23,717 bases of DNA from Proteobacteria bacterium UBA2996. Lineage in GTDB: Bacteria; Pseudomonadota; Gammaproteobacteria; Arenicellales; UBA868. The DNA lies in the NCBI GenBank assembly GCA_002346525.1, contig DDZY01000016.1, forward strand, positions 1 to 23,717, in the 5' to 3' direction. The first letter of the stretch is position 1, and each line of letters opens with the position of its first letter. The position numbers and the translations under genes were made by a program. Of the stretch, positions 14,960 through 22,835 are shown one piece after another. Under the pieces are notes generated by a model, which saw nothing but the letters and a program-made list of their open reading frames with translations, did not search any database and was not told where the DNA came from.

Positions 14960-15388
14960 TCAGCCAGTTTCAGCTTCCAGGCCTGCTGCCCCGATACCGC
15001 CCAAAGCGGCCGCTTCATCATTATCCGAGGTATCACCGGAGATACCCACAGCGCCCAACAGTGTCCCATCCCCATCTCGCACGAGCACCCCGCCCGGTAC
15101 CGGCACCATGTCGCCGCCCGCAAGTCCGTTGATCGACTGAATAAAATACGCCTGCTGCTCTGCCCGATTCATCAGGGCACGTGTTCCCATCCCCAGCGCG
15201 ACGGCTGCGTTGGCCTTGCCATGCGCGATTTGCGCACGCATCGCGCTTACTCCGTCTTCGGACGCCGCAGCGACCAGCGAACCACGGACATCCAGCACGA
15301 TGACGCTGACCGGCTTCAGGTTCAGTTTTCGCGCCTTTGCCAGTGCGCCGTCTACCAGGTTTCTCGCCTGATCCAAGGTTATAGACAT
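14960..15388 (-). CDS. HbpS/GlcG-family (DUF336) protein
   Basis: A small protein of about 142 residues in the GlcG/HbpS family, recognised from its N-terminal LTLDQA-like helix, PVSVIVLDVRGSLVAAASEDG, RAQIAHGKANAAVALGMGTR and GAVGISGDTSDNDEAAALGG blocks. Members bind heme or cobalamin-related ligands or sit as accessory proteins in glycolate and other catabolic operons; a catalytic role is not established. The ATG at 15388 is preferred because GGAG lies seven bases upstream; a GTG four codons earlier (15400) is the alternative and would cover that GGAG. There is no signal peptide, so a cytoplasmic location is likely. It is part of the minus-strand catabolic run, between the aminotransferase and the DmdA-like gene. 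Confidence 0.9.
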   Translation of the reverse strand: MSITLDQARNLVDGALAKARKLNLKPVSVIVLDVRGSLVAAASEDGVSAMRAQIAHGKANAAVALGMGTRALMNRAEQQAYFIQSINGLAGGDMVPVPGGVLVRDGDGTLLGAVGISGDTSDNDEAAALGGIGAAGLEAETG

Positions 15389-15472
15389 ACTCTTCTCCAC
15401 TTTGACTTCGGTTTTGGTTTCATCTTCTGATGCGCTCTGACCTCTGGATTGAGCTTTAAATATTTCGCGGTC

Positions 15473-16579
15473 TCAACCGGCGGCCGCCTCAAGGGCTTTG
15501 GGCAGTGCTTCAGCAAAAAGCGCAAGATCCTCAGGACGTCCCACGGATACACGAATGCATCTGTTGAGCGGACTTACCCCGGGCATTCTGACGAATATCC
15601 CCTGCGCCACAAGATTGTCCAGCACCGCCTTGGCGAATGCCCCGTCTCGACCACAATCGATTGCAACGAAATTCGTTGCTGAAGCCAGCGCTATCAGTCC
15701 GTTATCTTGGGCAATCTGATAGACCGCCTCACGGGCTTTCTCTACCCTGGCGACTACGCTGTTCAGGTGTTCTTTATCCGAAAGTGCGGCGACACACGCA
15801 GCCTGGGCGACACATCCCAGCCCAAAGTGATTGCGAATCTTATTGAATTCATTGATCAGTTCAGGTTCGCCGGTCGCATAACCCACACGGATACCGGCTA
15901 GCCCATAGGCTTTGGAAAAGGTACGAAACCGCAGGACGCGTCTGTCTGACGGATCGAGAGGGGGCATCACGCCTTCCGGGGCGAATTCACCATAGGCTTC
16001 ATCGAGCACCAGCAAGGATCCTTCCGGCATCTTCTCCACCATCGCCTCGACCACCTCCGCCTGCCACCATGTGCCCATGGGATTATCCGGATTGGCAAAA
16101 TAAATCAGCTTGGGACCATGAAGTATCGCCGCCTCAAGCAGCGCTTCGGGATCTTCATGGTCATCCCGGTATGGCACCGTGACGAGTTCCCCGCCGAAAC
16201 CGGCGACGTGAAAATTGAAAGTGGGGTACGCCCCAGCAGAAGTGACGACTTTGTCTCCCGGACCGACAAAAAGCCGCACCAGATACCCAAACAGTCCGTC
16301 GATCCCTTCACCCACCATGATGTGCTCGGGACCGACACCGTGATGGTCGGCTAACGCGTGACGCAGTTCGAAGAACTCGGGATCACCATATTTCCACGCC
16401 TGTGCCGCCATCTGGGAGATGACCTTTTCGACCTTCTCGGAAGGGCCAAACACATTCTCATTCGCTCCAATCCGTGCTGAAAAAGTCCGCTCAAGGATGC
16501 GCTCCTGCGCCTCGGGCCCCACAAACGGCACGGTGGCAGGCAGGCTCTTGGCTAACGACGTAGTCCGGTATTCAGGCAT
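15473..16579 (-). CDS. PLP-dependent aminotransferase, HisC-like (class I/II)
   Basis: A 368-residue fold-type I aminotransferase resembling histidinol-phosphate aminotransferase. The PLP-binding set is complete: Asn166 (NPDNPMGT), Asp193 and Tyr196 (VLDEAYGEF), Lys223 (TFSKAYGLAGIRVGY) and Arg231, with a substrate-carboxylate arginine near the end (CIRVSVGRPED). A true biosynthetic hisC would be expected among other his genes, and none is here. The gene instead lies between a PhzF-family gene and an HbpS-like gene downstream of a peptide-type importer. It is therefore more likely a catabolic aminotransferase acting on an amino acid or amine released by the amidase. Substrates for HisC paralogues include aromatic amino acids, but the sequence does not decide this. 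Confidence 0.9.
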   Translation of the reverse strand: MPEYRTTSLAKSLPATVPFVGPEAQERILERTFSARIGANENVFGPSEKVEKVISQMAAQAWKYGDPEFFELRHALADHHGVGPEHIMVGEGIDGLFGYLVRLFVGPGDKVVTSAGAYPTFNFHVAGFGGELVTVPYRDDHEDPEALLEAAILHGPKLIYFANPDNPMGTWWQAEVVEAMVEKMPEGSLLVLDEAYGEFAPEGVMPPLDPSDRRVLRFRTFSKAYGLAGIRVGYATGEPELINEFNKIRNHFGLGCVAQAACVAALSDKEHLNSVVARVEKAREAVYQIAQDNGLIALASATNFVAIDCGRDGAFAKAVLDNLVAQGIFVRMPGVSPLNRCIRVSVGRPEDLALFAEALPKALEAAAG

Positions 16580-16632
16580 GCAGGGATTCTGTCATAGCGC
16601 GGGAGAAATACAACGCCGGCAGAGGTGTGCTT

Positions 16633-17544
16633 TCAGAGGGAGAACTGCCCACGGACGACTTGGGTAGCAAGACCTCCCACCCAGATATCAGTGGGCAGAT
16701 TTCGTTTCAGTATCATACGGGTGGTCACAAGACTGGGGCGCTGGATTTCATAACCCTGCTCGGCACGAACGACGCACGGCACGTCACCCTCTGCTTGAAT
16801 AAGGGCGTGCCGGGCGAGATAACAGGCAAGTGCCCGATTGGTGGTTCCCGCTGCCGGCACTTCCGGCGTTCCCGCGCGCGGCGCAAATTCGCGGCAGTGC
16901 ACGGTATTCTCAACTTCGATCGTCTCGTGGCAGAAGAACATCACCGTATCGATATCTGCTTCTTCGCAATGGTCGGCCAGCCGGCCAAAATCCGGGGACA
17001 ACGACTGAACGCCCTGCAATGAGGACATGGGAACGACCATATGAGAGAAATCTGATCTTGTGTATTCCACAGGTAAAGAAGAGTCGAGATCATCCATGCT
17101 GGCACCAAAGAGTCTCTCGAAGAGCTCTTCATCAATTGAAGCCGCTTCAAACTCGGCGGGTTCCAGATTGAGCATCACTTCAACCCGGCTGTCGTGCTGA
17201 TGATTGACTGCCACCGCCGCCGAACTTGCCGGGGTTCGAAGATACACCTCTTCTGATTCGCCACAGGGAATATCGAGATAGCCACGCTTGATAAGGCCTG
17301 TCATCAGCGCGAGGGTACCGTGTCCGCACATGGGATATTCCTGGGCGGTTGAGAAAAACCGCACGGAAACTTCACGATCTTTCACGCTCATCACGAAACA
17401 GGTTGCGGGGGCGCGAACCTCCCGGGCAATCTGCTGCATCGTTTCAGTATCTAACCCTTCTCCGTCGTAGATGATCCCAGCGTGACTACCGCCAAACGCC
17501 GAACCGGTAAACGCGCTATAAAGATCAAACGGGTAATGCGGCAT
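16633..17544 (-). CDS. PhzF-family isomerase/epimerase-like protein with altered active site
   Basis: A 303-residue protein of the PhzF branch of the diaminopimelate-epimerase fold, made of two similar halves. It keeps the N-terminal pattern AFTGSAFGGSHAGII (11-25), a PMCGHGTLAL motif at 71-80, and the QGYEIQRPSLV segment near 263-273. Two acids important in PhzF are changed: the glutamate of the usual SETTF motif is Ala48 (RAPATCF), and the aspartate of PEDPVTGS is Val229 (PEVPAAGTTN). Cys73 in MCGHG occupies the place of a catalytic cysteine in proline racemase, while the second cysteine site is alanine. The chemistry may therefore be a one-base isomerisation or dehydration rather than the PhzF reaction. 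It sits 24 bases after the amidase gene. Confidence 0.85.
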   Translation of the reverse strand: MPHYPFDLYSAFTGSAFGGSHAGIIYDGEGLDTETMQQIAREVRAPATCFVMSVKDREVSVRFFSTAQEYPMCGHGTLALMTGLIKRGYLDIPCGESEEVYLRTPASSAAVAVNHQHDSRVEVMLNLEPAEFEAASIDEELFERLFGASMDDLDSSLPVEYTRSDFSHMVVPMSSLQGVQSLSPDFGRLADHCEEADIDTVMFFCHETIEVENTVHCREFAPRAGTPEVPAAGTTNRALACYLARHALIQAEGDVPCVVRAEQGYEIQRPSLVTTRMILKRNLPTDIWVGGLATQVVRGQFSL

Positions 17545-17568
17545 CGGAGGTCTCCTTGAGATTCAAAC

Positions 17569-18999
17569 TCAGATGCGCGAGTGCCAGGGCATTGCCAGCT
17601 CGAGCGAGCGCGCCAGTCGCAGCAGTGTCTTCTCCTGGCCCAGCGCGGCGCCGATCTGAATTCCGATCGGCAGTCCGTCTTCGGTGGTTGCAAGCGGCAC
17701 CGAAGCCGCAGGCGCGCCGGTCGCATTGAAAAGCGGCGTGAACGGAATTTCATCGAGCATCTTCTCAAGGTACATAGGCCAGTTATCGCAGTTCATGTTG
17801 ATCTCGTTGAGTTTCAAGGGCGGCTTGGCAAGCGTTGGCGTCAACAAGACGTCATACTCAAGAAAAAAACAGGCCAACTCGTCTGCCGATCGCTGTATTG
17901 TCTCAACGGCACTGACGTATTCCATCGCGGTGCGTGTCCGTCCAGCATCTGCACAAGCCAGCGTCAACGGTTCAAAAAGCATCTCGGGCGAATGATCCGG
18001 GCGCTGGGGTAATACGTCGGACACCACCCTGGCAATGTGGGAAGAGAAAAGCACATCAAACGCCTGGCGCAGGATAGCACCCCTGACCGGCGGCTCGACC
18101 TCTGCAACCTTACACCCCAAAGATTCGCAAAGCGCGGCCGCATCGACCGCGGCTTGTCGACACAAAGGATCAATCGCCTCTCCTGCAAAACCCGTCAAAC
18201 ATAGCCCCACCTTAAGTTGAGGCAACCCTCCTTCAAGCGCCTCGCAGAACGTACCCGCCGAGTCGGATGTACTGTAGACCGCCCCGGGAATCGGTCCATG
18301 CGTAACATCCAGCAGCGTCGCCGAATCACGAACGCTGTGGCTTACCGCATGCGCTGTGCTGAACCCGGCGAGACCCTCGGCTCTATCGTGACCAAGCGGT
18401 ACCCTACCGCGGCTCGGCTTAAGCCCAAAAAGCCCGCAGTTGCTCGCCGGAATACGGATTGAGCCCCCACTATCGGTCGCGTGTGCCGCCGGCACCATGC
18501 CACAGGCCACGGCACAGGCCGAACCCCCGCTCGACCCTCCGGCAGAGCGGGTCGTATCGAAAGGGTTCAACGTGGGGCCAAAGAGTTTCGGCGAAGTGCA
18601 GATATTGAGCCCGAATTCAGGTGTATTGGTCTTTCCCAGGATCACAAGGCCCGAGGCCTTGAGGCGTGACACCAGAATCCCATCTGATTCGGGAATCGTA
18701 TTCGTGAAAGCCCCACTGCCGTTGGTGGCCGGCACGCCCGCAAGCAGGGTATTGAGGTCCTTGACGAGATAAGGAACGCCGGCGAGCGGGCCTGTAAGCG
18801 GGCTGTGCAAAACGCGGTCTCTTGCGACGTCAAAACAGGTAGAGACAACGGCGTTGAGTTTGGGGTTGCACGATTCGATCTGGCTGATGGCCGTCTCTAT
18901 CAGCTCGGTCGGCGCGAGCTCGCCGTTCGCAATCAGTCCGGCAAGGCCAACCGCGTCGTACCGATCGTATTCGTTCTCCACCATGAGACTGGCGGTCAT
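17569..18999 (-). CDS. Amidase signature family hydrolase
   Basis: A 476-residue amidase-signature enzyme, full length for the family, that hydrolyses carboxamides to acid and ammonia or amine. The Ser-cisSer-Lys triad is evident: Lys80 in GVPYLVKDLN, the serine pair 156-157 in AGGSSGGSA, and nucleophile Ser180 in DSGGSIRIPAS. No signal peptide is seen, so it should act in the cytoplasm on an imported substrate. It begins 11 bases after the ABC ATPase gene, which ties it to the importer. The substrate is not readable; relatives include gatA-type, aryl-amidase and N-acyl amino acid hydrolases. A glutamyl-tRNA amidotransferase role is unlikely because no gatB or gatC is near. Confidence 0.94.
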   Translation of the reverse strand: MTASLMVENEYDRYDAVGLAGLIANGELAPTELIETAISQIESCNPKLNAVVSTCFDVARDRVLHSPLTGPLAGVPYLVKDLNTLLAGVPATNGSGAFTNTIPESDGILVSRLKASGLVILGKTNTPEFGLNICTSPKLFGPTLNPFDTTRSAGGSSGGSACAVACGMVPAAHATDSGGSIRIPASNCGLFGLKPSRGRVPLGHDRAEGLAGFSTAHAVSHSVRDSATLLDVTHGPIPGAVYSTSDSAGTFCEALEGGLPQLKVGLCLTGFAGEAIDPLCRQAAVDAAALCESLGCKVAEVEPPVRGAILRQAFDVLFSSHIARVVSDVLPQRPDHSPEMLFEPLTLACADAGRTRTAMEYVSAVETIQRSADELACFFLEYDVLLTPTLAKPPLKLNEINMNCDNWPMYLEKMLDEIPFTPLFNATGAPAASVPLATTEDGLPIGIQIGAALGQEKTLLRLARSLELAMPWHSRI

Positions 19000-19010
19000 G
19001 CCACAGCGAC

Positions 19011-20825
19011 CTAGTGGGCGAACTCAGCCTCACTGCGGTGGCATTCGATGGCGTGGTTGCCGGCTAATGTGCGCACCGGCGGGGTTTCCTGATCACAGGT
19101 GTCCTCGATTGCCACGGGGCAGCGATCAAAGAACGGGCAGCCTTTATCTTTGAGCGTGACCACTCGGTCGATACCGGCCTGAGCCTCCTGGGTCTGCATG
19201 GTCTCTTCGAGCCAGCCTACCCTGAGCTCGGGCACTGAACTGATCAGAAGCCGGGTGTACGGGTGATACGGGGGTGACAGAACTTTATCAGTAACACCTT
19301 TCTCAACCACCCGCCCTGCGTAAAGCACCACGATCTCATCCGCAAATGAGGCCACGGTCGAAAGATCATGGCTGATGAACACAAACGAGACACCCGTCTG
19401 CTTGCGCAACCTTTTGAGAAGTTCGATCACGTTCGCACCAACAATCGAATCCAGCGCTGAGATCACCTCGTCACACAGCAAGACCTCGGGCGAGGCGGCG
19501 AGAGCGCGGGCCAGATTGATACGCTGTTTCTGGCCTCCCGACAGTTCTTCGGGATAGCGTCCGGCAAACTCCTGCGGCAGTTCGACCATGTCCAGCAGTT
19601 CGCCGATGCGACGGCGTTTTTCGTTTCCCTTGAGGCCAAGATAAAACTCGAGCGGCCGTCCGAGAATGTTATCGATCCGTTGGCGGGGATTCAGCGCTGT
19701 GTCCGCCATCTGAAAGACAAACTGGATTTTCTGAAGCTCTTCGCGTTTGCGCTGCTCAAGCGCAGGTTTGAGTTCTTCCCCATCCAGCAGCACCTGTCCC
19801 TCGGCTGCGGGCAACAGACCCGCCATCACCCGGGCAAGTGTCGACTTACCACAACCTGACTCCCCAATGATGCCGACGCTATGACCGCGCTCAATAGCGA
19901 CGTTGACATCGCGCAGAACGGGAATCGCCGGCAGGCCACTCTGAATCCTGCCATAACCGGCCAGAAGATCCTTTACTTCAAGCGCGGGCGCTTCCCGTCG
20001 GTGTTCACCGGTCGTTTCATCGCCCTGGCCCGCGGCGGGGGGCGGACGAACGGCATGCATGAGTCGACGGGTGTAGTCGTGGCTGGGCTTTTCAACGACC
20101 TGTTCCGCAGTGTCATACTCCTGAATCTCTCCGGCGTACAGCACGACGATGTGGTCCGCAATCTGGGCGACCACAGAAAGATCGTGGGTCACATAAATCG
20201 CTGCAGCGCCTTCCTGTTTAATCACCGACTTAAAAGCCTTGAGCACCTCGATCTGGGTTGTGACATCAAGCGCGGTAGTAGGCTCATCGAGCACCAGAAG
20301 ATCAGGCTTGCCGCACAAAGCGGTTGCTGCCATGAGACGCTGTAATTGTCCGCCGGAGACCTGGTGGGGGTAACGCTTGCCCAGTTTGTCTGGATCAGGC
20401 AACTCCAACGCGCGATACAGCGTCTCGGCACGCGCATCAGCTTCTTCCTGGGTCAAGATGCCGTGCAGGACGCAGGTTTCTGTCACCTGCTCGCCAATCG
20501 TCAGCGCCGGATTGAAGGTCGCTGCAGCGCTCTGCGCAAGATAGGCAACGCGGTGACCCCGCAGGCCCCGCAACTGATCAGAATCCATGCTGATAACGTC
20601 TTCACCCTCAAGACGGACCTCCCCGCCGGTGAACTCAAGCCCGGGCTTGGTGTAGCCCAGAGAGGAAAGCGCAATGGTTGTCTTACCGGAGCCCGATTCA
20701 CCGATCAGCGCGACGACTTCACCGCGCCCCACAGTGAAACTGACTCCTTTGACGATGGGGGTCAGTTCATCATCGTCGTTACGCGCACTGATTCGAAGGT
20801 TATCGACTTCCAGCAGATCGCTCAT
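19011..20825 (-). CDS. Dipeptide/oligopeptide-type ABC transporter, fused double ATPase
   Basis: This 604-residue protein fuses the two ATPases of a dipeptide/oligopeptide/nickel-type importer (DppD plus DppF arrangement, as in GsiA and YejF). The first domain has Walker A GESGSGKT (42-49), VSGGQ signature (156-160) and Walker B LLVLDEP (176-182). The second has GESGCGKS (321-328), LSGGQKQR (428-435) and VLLCDEV (448-454); the C-terminus carries CPFFDRCPVAIEDTC and a final CH, the cysteine-rich oligopeptide ABC tail. A linker of about 30 residues around 262-280 joins them. Its start overlaps the permease stop by four bases (ATGA), showing translational coupling. It powers import through the two permeases encoded just upstream. 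Confidence 0.96.
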   Translation of the reverse strand: MSDLLEVDNLRISARNDDDELTPIVKGVSFTVGRGEVVALIGESGSGKTTIALSSLGYTKPGLEFTGGEVRLEGEDVISMDSDQLRGLRGHRVAYLAQSAAATFNPALTIGEQVTETCVLHGILTQEEADARAETLYRALELPDPDKLGKRYPHQVSGGQLQRLMAATALCGKPDLLVLDEPTTALDVTTQIEVLKAFKSVIKQEGAAAIYVTHDLSVVAQIADHIVVLYAGEIQEYDTAEQVVEKPSHDYTRRLMHAVRPPPAAGQGDETTGEHRREAPALEVKDLLAGYGRIQSGLPAIPVLRDVNVAIERGHSVGIIGESGCGKSTLARVMAGLLPAAEGQVLLDGEELKPALEQRKREELQKIQFVFQMADTALNPRQRIDNILGRPLEFYLGLKGNEKRRRIGELLDMVELPQEFAGRYPEELSGGQKQRINLARALAASPEVLLCDEVISALDSIVGANVIELLKRLRKQTGVSFVFISHDLSTVASFADEIVVLYAGRVVEKGVTDKVLSPPYHPYTRLLISSVPELRVGWLEETMQTQEAQAGIDRVVTLKDKGCPFFDRCPVAIEDTCDQETPPVRTLAGNHAIECHRSEAEFAH

Positions 20826-21763
20826 GAGATCATTCTCTTGGCGAGCTTGCCGCCAGTGGCCGCGGAAATGTCATCTACAATCATGTTTACCGATATGGTG
20901 AGCGTCGCGATCGCGAGCGCCGGCATCAGTGGAGCCACCGAACCATAAACCAGTCCAGAAAGATTTTCTTTCACCATGCTGCCCCAGTCGGACATCGGCG
21001 GCTGGACACCCAGACCCAGAAAACTAAGAGACGAAATAAACAGAATCACCCAAACGAAGCGCAGTCCAAAGTCTGTTGCCAGCGGCATTGCGATATTCGG
21101 CAATACTTCCCGCGTAATGATCCACCAAAGGCCCTCGCCGCGCACCTTCGCTGCCTCAACAAAGTCGCTGACCATCACTTCCTGCCCCAAAGATCGAGCG
21201 ATACGGAAAACACTGGCAGCATAAATAAAGCCGGCAATAAGAATCAGCCAGAAAATTCCAGGACTATTCAGTGCCGCAATCAACACGAGAGCAAACATGA
21301 TCGAGGGAATCGAAAGCAGCGCGTCATTCACACGGCTGAGGCACATGTCCAGGAATTTGCTACCGACCGCTGCCGCAATACCCAACGTTACCCCAATAAG
21401 ATACGCCAACAGCGTCGCAAGAAGCGAGATCCCGATGGTGGTGCGGGCACCAAAAAGAATTCTTGAAAGCGTATCCCGGCCCAAATAGTCACTGCCCAGC
21501 AAGACGATGCTGCTAGGTGGCTGGAAATCCGTATCCGGGTACATTTCGTCGCTGCCCGGAACGATGAAAAGTTCCTCATCCAGGATATCGGCCTCATGAT
21601 AGGGCGCAATCGTCGGCCCGATCACCACGATAATCGCCCAGAAAATCAGCACAGAGACACCGATCTTGCCCGGCCAACTGAGTCTGATCTTGCGTTTGGG
21701 CGGCGCTGTCGGCAGTTCATCAAACTGCGTTGAGGCTGAGGTCTCCTGGGATGGTTCAGACAT
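20822..21763 (-). CDS. Dipeptide-type ABC transporter permease, DppC-like
   Basis: A 313-residue inner-membrane permease of the DppC/OppC type. A hydrophilic N-terminus of about 30 residues precedes the first membrane segment (IGVSVLIFWAIIVVIGPTIA). The characteristic periplasmic SSIVLLGSDYLGRDTLSRIL follows, then several hydrophobic segments and the EAA loop motif EAAKVRGEGLWWIITREVLPN that contacts the ATPase. It starts 14 bases after the DppB-like stop and overlaps the ATPase start by four bases. Length and topology are normal for the family. Confidence 0.95.
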   Translation of the reverse strand: MSEPSQETSASTQFDELPTAPPKRKIRLSWPGKIGVSVLIFWAIIVVIGPTIAPYHEADILDEELFIVPGSDEMYPDTDFQPPSSIVLLGSDYLGRDTLSRILFGARTTIGISLLATLLAYLIGVTLGIAAAVGSKFLDMCLSRVNDALLSIPSIMFALVLIAALNSPGIFWLILIAGFIYAASVFRIARSLGQEVMVSDFVEAAKVRGEGLWWIITREVLPNIAMPLATDFGLRFVWVILFISSLSFLGLGVQPPMSDWGSMVKENLSGLVYGSVAPLMPALAIATLTISVNMIVDDISAATGGKLAKRMIS

Positions 21764-21777
21764 GGCAGGGAGTTTCC

Positions 21778-22743
21778 TTACTTGGGGTGACGCAATCTGG
21801 GGTTGGACAGAATCGAGGCGATGTCAGCAATGAAGATCAGCACGATATAGGTCGCACAGAAAATCATGGCACAGGCCTGCACCAAGGGCATATCCCGCAT
21901 CTGAACTGCCTCAATCATGAGTTTTGCAAGACCAGGATACGAGAAAATCTGCTCGACCACGACGACCCCGCCGACGAGCCAGGCGAGGTTGAGGGCAATC
22001 ACGTTTACGATCGGCCCGACCGCATTGAACAACGCATGGCGGAGGATAATTCTTCTTCTCGGCACCCCTTTCAGGATTGCCATCTCAATATAGGGCGAAC
22101 TCATCACGTTGAGCACGGTCGCCCGGGTCATTCGGATGATCTGGGAGGAGACGAGAATGACCAAAGTCAATATCGGCATGGCCAGAGTCTTTAGCAATAC
22201 CCAACCGGTCTCATCACCCCTAAGGTAAACAATCGATGGCAACCATCCCAGGGAAACGGCAAAGATCAGAACAAGCGCCGTCGCAACAAGAAAATCCGGT
22301 ACCGAAATCAGATTCAGTGTTGCAAAAGTGATTGAGCGGTCAAGGCGCGTTCCAGGATGCATCGCAGCAATCAGCCCTAGAAACAAAGAAATAGGAATCG
22401 CGACTGCGCCCACAATCAAAGTGAGGCGCAGGGTGTTATCGACGCGCGGTCCCAGCATTTCCACGATCGGTGTGCCGAGACCCGCTCCAAGACCCGCCTT
22501 GGAAATACCCAGGTCCCCCATCATGACGTTCTGCAGCCACACCCAGTATTGCTCGATGGGGTGCTTATCCAGCCCCAGCTTAGCCCGAAGCGCGGCTGTG
22601 CTCTCAGGAGTAGCCGTCTGGCCCAGAATAATCTGCGCTACATCGCCCGGCAGAAGATTCGTGCCGATAAAAATGAGTATGGACACTACCCATAGTGTCA
22701 CGAGACTGATTCCAAACCGGCCTAGGATCGCGCGCCAGAGCAT
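21778..22743 (-). CDS. Dipeptide-type ABC transporter permease, DppB-like
   Basis: A 321-residue inner-membrane permease of the DppB/OppB type. The N-terminal membrane helix (FGISLVTLWVVSILIFIGTN) is followed by LLPGDVAQIILGQTATPEST, typical of DppB. A large periplasmic segment, further hydrophobic helices and the EAA-like loop (ATVLNVMSSPYIEMAILKG) with the downstream hydrophobic pair complete the fold. It forms the translocation pore with the DppC-like partner. A 92-base gap containing a very stable hairpin separates it from the binding-protein gene upstream. Confidence 0.95.
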   Translation of the reverse strand: MLWRAILGRFGISLVTLWVVSILIFIGTNLLPGDVAQIILGQTATPESTAALRAKLGLDKHPIEQYWVWLQNVMMGDLGISKAGLGAGLGTPIVEMLGPRVDNTLRLTLIVGAVAIPISLFLGLIAAMHPGTRLDRSITFATLNLISVPDFLVATALVLIFAVSLGWLPSIVYLRGDETGWVLLKTLAMPILTLVILVSSQIIRMTRATVLNVMSSPYIEMAILKGVPRRRIILRHALFNAVGPIVNVIALNLAWLVGGVVVVEQIFSYPGLAKLMIEAVQMRDMPLVQACAMIFCATYIVLIFIADIASILSNPRLRHPK

Positions 22744-22781
22744 TTGGAGTAATTAATGATTAAATCAAGCGCTTAAACGAA

Positions 22782-22809
22782 GGGGTTCGCACGTCGCCGT
22801 GCGAACCCC
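22782..22809 (-). terminator. Stable hairpin between binding-protein and permease genes
   Basis: A perfect 12-base-pair stem (22782-22793 with 22798-22809) closes a four-base loop that reads GCGA on the minus strand, a GNRA tetraloop. It follows the binding-protein stop by 26 bases and is trailed by TTCGTTTAAG, only moderately T-rich. It may be a leaky terminator or a barrier to 3' exonucleases that keeps binding-protein mRNA more abundant than permease mRNA, a known arrangement in ABC importer operons. Confidence 0.65.
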
Positions 22810-22835
22810 CGCTAAACAACCCGAAAAAGAGCAGA

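Noticed and set aside
15473..16579. Biosynthetic histidinol-phosphate aminotransferase (hisC)
   Set aside because: The fold matches, but no other his genes are near and the gene lies inside a transport and catabolic operon, so the symbol was not assigned.
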